This document shows positions 6,591 to 10,917 of a stretch of DNA of 10,917 bases, in pieces; position 1 is the stretch's first letter, and each line of letters starts with the position of its first letter. The DNA comes from Methanobacterium sp. UBA8 (lineage in GTDB: Archaea > Methanobacteriota > Methanobacteria > Methanobacteriales > Methanobacteriaceae). A program made the translations under genes and the position numbers. The stretch lies in the NCBI GenBank assembly GCA_002509665.1, contig DADN01000047.1, positions 8,505 through 19,421 of the forward strand, in the 5' to 3' direction. The notes under the pieces were generated by a model that was not told the origin of the DNA, ran no database searches, and was given only the letters and a program-made list of their open reading frames with translations.

Positions 6591-8201
6591 ATGAGTCAAA
6601 AAACAGCGATTATAATAGGAGCAGGGCCCGCAGGATTAACTGCAGCTTATGAATTACTTGATAAAACTGATATCAAACCAATTATCTATGAAAAAAGCGA
6701 AGATATCGGAGGAATCTCAAAAACCGTTGAATATAAGGGCAATCATATAGACATAGGCGGTCACAGATTTTTCTCAAAAAATGATCGGGTTATGAAATGG
6801 TGGCAGAATATCATGCCTTTACAAGGGGTGCCTGCAAAGGACGATTTAGCCCTTGGAAGAGAAGTTCCATTACATAAAGAGTGCTTAAAAAGAGAAATAG
6901 GGCAAGAAAAAGCTAAGAAAATTGCAGCACCTGATCCTGAAAAAGAAGATAAAGTAATGCTTAACCGGGGGCGCCTTTCAAGGATTTACTTCCTTAGAAA
7001 ATTTTTCGATTATCCTATTAAATTAAATTCTAATACCATTAAAAATTTAGGCGCCTTAAGAATGATTAAAATAGGTTTAAGCTATATTAAAGTCGTTATA
7101 TCTCCAATTAAAGAGGAAAATACTCTAGAAGACTTTTATATCAACAGGTTTGGTAAAGAACTTTACGGCACTTTTTTTGATGATTACAATATAAAACTGT
7201 GGGGAGTTTCCTGCAGTGAGATTGCACCCGATTTTGGAGCCCAAAGGGTAAAAGGTTTGTCCATAACCAAAGTTATCACCCATGCGTTAAAAAGTGGACT
7301 TTCAAAAAACGACTCCATAGAGCAGAAAAACGTAGAAACAAGCTTGATAGGGCAATTTATGTACCCCAAATATGGACCTGGGCAAATATGGGAGGAAGTA
7401 GCAAGAATTATCACTGAAAACGGCGGCGAAATACACTTCAATCAGGAAGCTGTTGGAATTGAACATGATAATAACGGAGTAAAGCAAATTAAAATTAAAG
7501 ACGCCAAAACAGGTGAAATAAAAGCAGTAGAAGGCGATTATTTCTTCTCGACAATGCCAGTTAAGGATTTAATTAACGCCACAGAAAATGTACCTCAAAA
7601 TGTTCAAGATGTTGCAAACGGATTGATATACCGTGACTTTATTACAGTAGGATTACTTTTAAATGAACTTAAAATAAAAAATGAAACTAACCAAAGGACC
7701 ATCAACAACGTTGTCCCTGATAACTGGATTTATATACAGGAACGTGACGTTAAAATTGGTAGGCTTCAAATATTCAATAACTGGAGCCCCTATCTTGTAA
7801 ATGATGATTCCAAAACATGGATTGGACTTGAATACTTCTGTGATGAAGGAGACGAGTACTGGACCATGAGCGATGAAGACTTCTCAAAATTTGCCATAGA
7901 CGAACTTGCAAAAATTGACATCATCGACAAAAAAGAAGTGCTCGACAAAGTAGTCATCAGGGTTCAAAAAACTTATCCTGCATACTTCGGGACCTACGAC
8001 CAATTTGACACTGTTAAAGACTTCACAAATAAGTTTGAAAACCTGTTTTTAATTGGAAGGAACGGAATGCATAGGTACAACAACATGGACCATTCTATGC
8101 TTACTGCAATGACTGCAGTTGACAATATCATGAAAGGAGTTACTTCTAAGGATAATCTCTGGTGTATAAATACCGAAGAAGAATATCATGAAGAAAAATA
8201 A
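6591..8201 (+). CDS. FAD/NAD(P)-binding oxidoreductase, UDP-galactopyranose-mutase-like
   Basis: This is a 536-aa flavoprotein of the amine-oxidase/protoporphyrinogen-oxidase/UGM superfamily. The N-terminal Rossmann motif GAGPAG is at residues 10-15, with the ribose-binding acid in YEKSEDIGG (33-41). The IGGHRFFSK block (55-63) is typical of the UGM-like branch found in polysaccharide clusters. A central region carries [11 protein letters not shown] (195-205) and the C-terminal FAD contact is [17 protein letters not shown] (487-503). No transmembrane segment is evident, so it is probably cytoplasmic. The exact substrate is not readable: a UDP-sugar mutase, or another redox or isomerisation step on a sugar nucleotide or isoprenoid carrier, are options. 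It lies 335 bp after gtrA, with its own promoter and a strong AAGGAG site, at the end of the plus-strand block. At over 500 aa it is much longer than classic bacterial UGM (about 370-400 aa), so a strict mutase assignment is not safe. Confidence 0.88.
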   Translation: MSQKTAIIIGAGPAGLTAAYELLDKTDIKPIIYEKSEDIGGISKTVEYKGNHIDIGGHRFFSKNDRVMKWWQNIMPLQGVPAKDDLALGREVPLHKECLKREIGQEKAKKIAAPDPEKEDKVMLNRGRLSRIYFLRKFFDYPIKLNSNTIKNLGALRMIKIGLSYIKVVISPIKEENTLEDFYINRFGKELYGTFFDDYNIKLWGVSCSEIAPDFGAQRVKGLSITKVITHALKSGLSKNDSIEQKNVETSLIGQFMYPKYGPGQIWEEVARIITENGGEIHFNQEAVGIEHDNNGVKQIKIKDAKTGEIKAVEGDYFFSTMPVKDLINATENVPQNVQDVANGLIYRDFITVGLLLNELKIKNETNQRTINNVVPDNWIYIQERDVKIGRLQIFNNWSPYLVNDDSKTWIGLEYFCDEGDEYWTMSDEDFSKFAIDELAKIDIIDKKEVLDKVVIRVQKTYPAYFGTYDQFDTVKDFTNKFENLFLIGRNGMHRYNNMDHSMLTAMTAVDNIMKGVTSKDNLWCINTEEEYHEEK

Positions 8202-8207
8202 ATATTT

Positions 8208-8225
8208 AGCGCCTTAAATGGCACT
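8208..8225 (-). terminator. Hairpin terminator between convergent genes
   Basis: On the guaAA-direction RNA, AGUGCC-AUUUAA-GGCGCU forms a 6-bp stem with one G-U wobble, followed by the U-rich AAAUAUUUAUUUUU. On the plus strand the same stem has a C-A mismatch, so it fits the minus-strand transcript better. It lies about 53 nt after the guaAA stop and just beyond the end of the convergent oxidoreductase gene. Confidence 0.45.
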
Positions 8226-8277
8226 AATTTCTTTTAATTTTATCTTAAAAATTTAAAAAAATAAATTAATCTAATTT

Positions 8278-8847
8278 TTACTGAGTGGAATAAGTCTTAC
8301 AAAACTCATAGAAATTTTCAAATAGTTTTGCCCCATTTTCAGTGTGATGAACTTCAGGGTGGAACTGTATACCATATAAAGGCTTAGTTTCATGCTTCAT
8401 TGCCTCAATTTCACAAATTGGAGATGTTGCAAGCAGTTTAAAACCCTCAGGTAACTTTGTAACTTCATCCTTATGGGATGTCCAGACTTTCATGGTGTCT
8501 CCAAGCCCCTTGAATATATCGTTCTCTTCTTTTATGTTTATTTCAATTTTTGCATAGCTTTCCATTCCTGCAGATCCTACTTCTCCACCGTAAGCTTTTG
8601 CTATTATCTGATGGCCAAGGCAAATCCCTAAAATAGGATAATCCAATTCATTAACATAGTCAAAGCAGTTTCCAGCCCTTTCTATAGATGGTCCGCCCCC
8701 CAATATAAGCCCTACAGGTTCTTTTTCATTTATTTCATCAATAGATGTCGTATTTGGAATTAACTCTGAAGGAATCTTTAAATAATGCAACGATCTGTGA
8801 ATTCTGTGATTGTACTGTCCATGATTATTTATAACAAGTATTTTCAT
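8278..8847 (-). CDS. guaAA: GMP synthase subunit A (glutamine amidotransferase)
   Basis: This is the glutaminase half of archaeal GMP synthase (189 aa). It hydrolyses glutamine and passes ammonia to the ATP-pyrophosphatase subunit encoded by guaAB at 540-1466. It is a class I amidotransferase: GGGPS (50-54) is the oxyanion-side loop, LGICLGHQ (73-80) holds the nucleophile Cys76, and QFHPEV (161-166) supplies His163 and Glu165. The N-terminus [16 protein letters not shown] is characteristic of stand-alone archaeal subunit A, and the length is complete. The ATG is preceded by GGGAG about 8 nt upstream. The gene is transcribed away from a 50-aa membrane protein gene through a shared AT-rich promoter, and it converges on the FAD oxidoreductase gene. 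Cytoplasmic; all catalytic residues are present. Confidence 0.97.
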   Translation of the reverse strand: MKILVINNHGQYNHRIHRSLHYLKIPSELIPNTTSIDEINEKEPVGLILGGGPSIERAGNCFDYVNELDYPILGICLGHQIIAKAYGGEVGSAGMESYAKIEINIKEENDIFKGLGDTMKVWTSHKDEVTKLPEGFKLLATSPICEIEAMKHETKPLYGIQFHPEVHHTENGAKLFENFYEFCKTYSTQ

Positions 8848-8895
8848 TATATATCTCCCAAATATTGTTTTATCAGTAAATTAAGTCATGTAAAC

Positions 8896-8924
8896 ATAAA
8901 AATGTATAAATATATTAAAATACA
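8896..8924. promoter_or_regulatory. Divergent promoter of guaAA and the 50-aa membrane protein
   Basis: TATAAATATATTAAA, beginning at 8905, reads as a TATA box in both directions. On the minus strand TTTATACA predicts a start near 8880, about 30 nt before the guaAA ATG. On the plus strand the start would fall close to 8933-8936, so the small gene may have almost no leader. TGTA (8903-8906) and TACA (8921-8924) bracket the box as an imperfect dyad, loosely resembling the arms seen at guaAB. Confidence 0.4.
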
Positions 8925-8935
8925 ATTAGGATAAT

Positions 8936-9088
8936 ATGGAGTTTAGAGATATCATATATATAATAATAGCTATTATAGTTGCAGTAATTTTACTCAAGAT
9001 ACTATGGTTCTTGCTACCAATAATCATTATACTTGTCATAGCCTTTATCGTGTATATCTTTTTGAAAGGCAGAGACAGATACGGATAA
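8936..9088 (+). CDS. Small membrane protein, 50 aa
   Basis: This small ORF reads ATG (8936-8938) to TAA (9086-9088). The protein begins MEFRD and continues with an almost uninterrupted run of Ile, Val, Leu and Ala from residue 6 to residue 43, broken only by K21, W24 and P28; it ends in the basic tail KGRDRYG. The K21-P28 segment suggests two short transmembrane helices joined by a tight turn, or one long kinked helix. AGGA (8928-8931) sits 4 nt before the ATG, and a TATA-like box is about 27 nt upstream. It is divergent from guaAA, with 88 bp between the two start codons. The composition is far from random for AT-rich DNA in a non-coding frame, and the charged ends fit a genuine membrane peptide. 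No family is recognised; function is unknown. Confidence 0.65.
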   Translation: MEFRDIIYIIIAIIVAVILLKILWFLLPIIIILVIAFIVYIFLKGRDRYG

Positions 9089-9471
9089 TTAAGACAATTT
9101 ACCTCCTATTTAATTTTATTTTAAATTTATATTAAATCAACTTACCTATTTTCTGATTATAATTTAAAATCTAGTTTTACATAATTAAACTTTAAATATC
9201 TCGTTATAATTAATTTAAACTACAAACTAGATTCTTCAACGCATAATTAAATTTATTACACTGGCCAACTAAATCAAATTACATTACGCTCATGTCTAGA
9301 TGGTTGTGCAGATGTTACTTTCAATTTTTATGGACTTATGGTTAAGTAAATTATACTCTTCCAAATATAATTTCATATAATTAATTGATATTATAATTTA
9401 ACATAAAGCATGAGCTGTGCACATGATCATAGGACATAATCGTATACATTAAAAATTAGCAGGGTGAATAT
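9089..9471 (+). other. Intergenic region upstream of the DUF447 gene
   Basis: This 383-bp stretch has no complete gene. A start-less frame of 33 codons (9251-9349, stop 9350-9352) includes SCLDGCADVTFNFYGLMVK and may be a gene scrap. TGTGCAGATG (9305-9314) and TGTGCACATG (9416-9425) form a near-exact direct repeat; the second contains the palindrome TGTGCACA (9416-9423). A TATA-like ATTATAATTTA at about 9390-9400 would start transcription near 9420, on top of that palindrome. GGGTGA at 9462-9467 is the DUF447 Shine-Dalgarno site. Confidence 0.4.
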
Positions 9472-10089
9472 ATGCAAGATCTTGAATCTCTTGGAATGGA
9501 AAAGGGATTACTCTATGAAACAATTATAACCACTCAAAATAAAAATGGAGTACCAAATGCAGCTCCCATAGGAGTTATCTGCAAAGATAAAAATGAAATT
9601 GTGTTGAATCTTTTTGAAGGGACCCATACTCTTGAGAATATAAAAACTAATTCTAAATTTGTTGTAAATCTATTAAAAGACCCCCTAGTTTTTGTTGGAT
9701 GTACTACTGGAGATCTTTCTTCGGATTATTTTAAAAAACATGATAACGAGTTTTACATTAAAAATACAGATGCATTTTTTACTGCAAGTGTAACAAGAAT
9801 TAAAGAAATTGTAAAAGAAGATAATATCAGTAAATCTAAGATGACCCTAATAAAAGCAAATGTAAATAAAATTGTAATTAAAAAAGAGGGCGTTGAACCA
9901 TTAAACAGGGCGATTTTTGCCATAATAGAATCACTTGTTTATTCGACAAGGATTAAAATGGTAAATGAAAATACTGCAAAAGAATATTTAGAAAGAATTC
10001 ATGAAATGTCAAGGATCGTAAACCGTGTAGGAAGCTTAGATCATAAAAAAGCAATGCATGACATTTTAAAATACATCGAAAATGAATAA
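9472..10089 (+). CDS. DUF447 family protein (FMN-binding split-barrel type)
   Basis: This is a 205-aa cytoplasmic protein of the archaeal DUF447 family, which has a flavin-reductase-like split barrel and a C-terminal helical part. The N-terminal half shows the barrel pattern: YETIITTQNKNGVPNAAPIGV (15-35), then LNLFEGTHTLENI (45-57) and VVNLLKDPLVFV (64-75), as in pyridoxamine-oxidase-like and flavin-reductase-like folds. The C-terminal half is helical, with the conserved LNRAIFAIIESLVYSTRI (144-161). FMN binding is known or predicted for related folds, but no substrate is established for this protein. The ATG has a GGGTGA Shine-Dalgarno site 4 nt upstream. It appears monocistronic and converges on the histidine kinase gene with only 16 bp between the stop codons. 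I see no truncation. Confidence 0.9.
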   Translation: MQDLESLGMEKGLLYETIITTQNKNGVPNAAPIGVICKDKNEIVLNLFEGTHTLENIKTNSKFVVNLLKDPLVFVGCTTGDLSSDYFKKHDNEFYIKNTDAFFTASVTRIKEIVKEDNISKSKMTLIKANVNKIVIKKEGVEPLNRAIFAIIESLVYSTRIKMVNENTAKEYLERIHEMSRIVNRVGSLDHKKAMHDILKYIENE

Positions 10090-10105
10090 ATAAATCTTAA
10101 AATTA

Positions 10106-10917
10106 TTATACAATGGACTCCCTAAATGTAATTTTAAATTTGCAGCCGTCATCTATTTCAAGATCAATAAGGCCATCAAGCTGCCTTACAAGTGCATTTA
10201 CCAATTGCATCCCCGTAGTCTCTGCATATCTGAAATCAATGTCACCAGGTAAACCAATTCCATTGTCACTGACTTTTAGAATGAAATTACCATCATCCAG
10301 TGTAAATGTAATGTTTATTTCTCCAATCAACTTATTTTGATCTTTAAGAGAGTCTTTTGAAAATTTAAGACTCCCCCTCGCATCATATCTAACTTGATCA
10401 TCTACAAAATTGCGATTTTCATCCGAGGGCTGCGTAAATTCATCTTTTAATAGTTCACTGCATTCATGATATGATGAGGGGAAAGCATGTTTAATAGAAT
10501 TGGTGACAAGTTCATTTAGAATTAAACCACACGGAACAGCGGTATCTATATCCAGCAGAATCCCCTCGATCTTTATATTTGCACCTATATTTTTATCAAC
10601 TGCATATGACTTAAACAGATGATTAATTAAATCATGAGCATATTTACCAAAATCAATTATTGCAAAGTCTTCAGATCTAGAAAGAGTCTCGTGAATTAAA
10701 GCAATAGTTTTAACACGGTTCTGAATTTCTTGATAAATCTCAATAGGTTCTTTATCATTGAGTTGAGTATATTCCAGCCCCATAAGATTAGAAATCGTCT
10801 GTAAATTATTTTCAACTCGGTGATGTATCTCTTCAAGGAGTATATTCTTCTCCTCAAGTGATGTTTTTATCTCTTCTTCAGCTCTTTTACGTTCTTCTAT
10901 CTCACTTTGAAGCAGTG
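10106..10917 (-). CDS. HisKA_2 sensor histidine kinase, C-terminal part (5' end outside window)
   Basis: The frame stays open to the window edge, so the internal ATG at 10783 is not the start; at least 269 residues are present and the sensor part is missing. The visible order is a coiled coil ([20 protein letters not shown]), then the HisKA_2 phosphoacceptor helix [11 protein letters not shown] (likely His32 of the visible part), a [13 protein letters not shown] helix, and a HATPase_c domain. The HATPase_c domain has an N-box [15 protein letters not shown] (131-145), a G1 box DNGIGLP (217-223) and a G2 box [15 protein letters not shown]. The usual HRVKNN motif reads HRVENN here. About 50 residues (visible residues 146-197), hydrophilic and Asp/Ser/Lys-rich, separate the N-box from the next GEINITF strand, where relatives usually have around ten. 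PAS or GAF sensor domains upstream are likely from the family but not seen. Confidence 0.93.
   Translation of the reverse strand, partial: LLQSEIEERKRAEEEIKTSLEEKNILLEEIHHRVENNLQTISNLMGLEYTQLNDKEPIEIYQEIQNRVKTIALIHETLSRSEDFAIIDFGKYAHDLINHLFKSYAVDKNIGANIKIEGILLDIDTAVPCGLILNELVTNSIKHAFPSSYHECSELLKDEFTQPSDENRNFVDDQVRYDARGSLKFSKDSLKDQNKLIGEINITFTLDDGNFILKVSDNGIGLPGDIDFRYAETTGMQLVNALVRQLDGLIDLEIDDGCKFKITFRESIV

Noticed and set aside
7184..7487. Minus-strand frames inside the FAD oxidoreductase gene
   Set aside because: They are shadows of conserved coding sequence in the other strand, without ribosome-binding sites.
10106..10783. Complete 225-aa kinase starting at ATG 10783
   Set aside because: The frame continues open to the window edge and the upstream part encodes the phosphoacceptor helix, so the ATG is an internal Met.

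Overview
The window looks like chromosomal DNA of a methanogenic archaeon of the order Methanobacteriales, probably close to Methanobacterium. The evidence is: GMP synthase encoded as two separate polypeptides, the archaeal arrangement; a DUF447 flavin-binding-type protein; a HisKA_2 sensor kinase fragment of a type common in these methanogens; very AT-rich intergenic DNA with TATA-like boxes; and GGTGA/GGAG-type Shine-Dalgarno sites. No 16S or other taxonomic marker is present, so the genus is an inference.

Left part (1-2713, minus strand): an unrecognised 146-aa protein lies 47 bp downstream of guaAB, the ATP pyrophosphatase subunit of GMP synthase, and is probably co-transcribed with it. 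Upstream is a separately promoted soluble TPR protein. The guaAB promoter region carries two adjacent TGTA/TACA dyads that could be an operator.

Middle part (2714-8201, plus strand): a very AT-rich block with a decayed Asn/Thr-rich ORF, a signal-anchored 174-aa helical protein, a DUF2142 polytopic membrane protein, a GtrA-family membrane protein, and a UDP-galactopyranose-mutase-like FAD oxidoreductase. The last three suggest a cell-surface glycan module: lipid-linked sugar movement or transfer at the membrane plus a flavoenzyme acting on a sugar or carrier. No classical GT2 or GT4 glycosyltransferase lies in the window. The 335-bp gap between gtrA and the oxidoreductase is filled by about four degenerate tandem copies of a unit that begins inside the gtrA 3' coding end.

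Right part (8278-10917): guaAA, the glutamine amidotransferase subunit of GMP synthase, is on the minus strand about 6.8 kb from guaAB. It is divergent from a previously untracked 50-aa two-helix membrane protein. Then come a DUF447 protein (plus) and, convergent with it, the C-terminal part of a HisKA_2/HATPase histidine kinase that runs off the window end.

No tRNA, rRNA, CRISPR array, transposase or integrase was seen. Nothing here is clearly a new defence or mobile system. The most interesting points are the split guaA locus enclosing a surface-glycan block, the gtrA-derived tandem repeat, the guaAB promoter dyads, the small membrane protein and the Asn/Thr-rich remnant.
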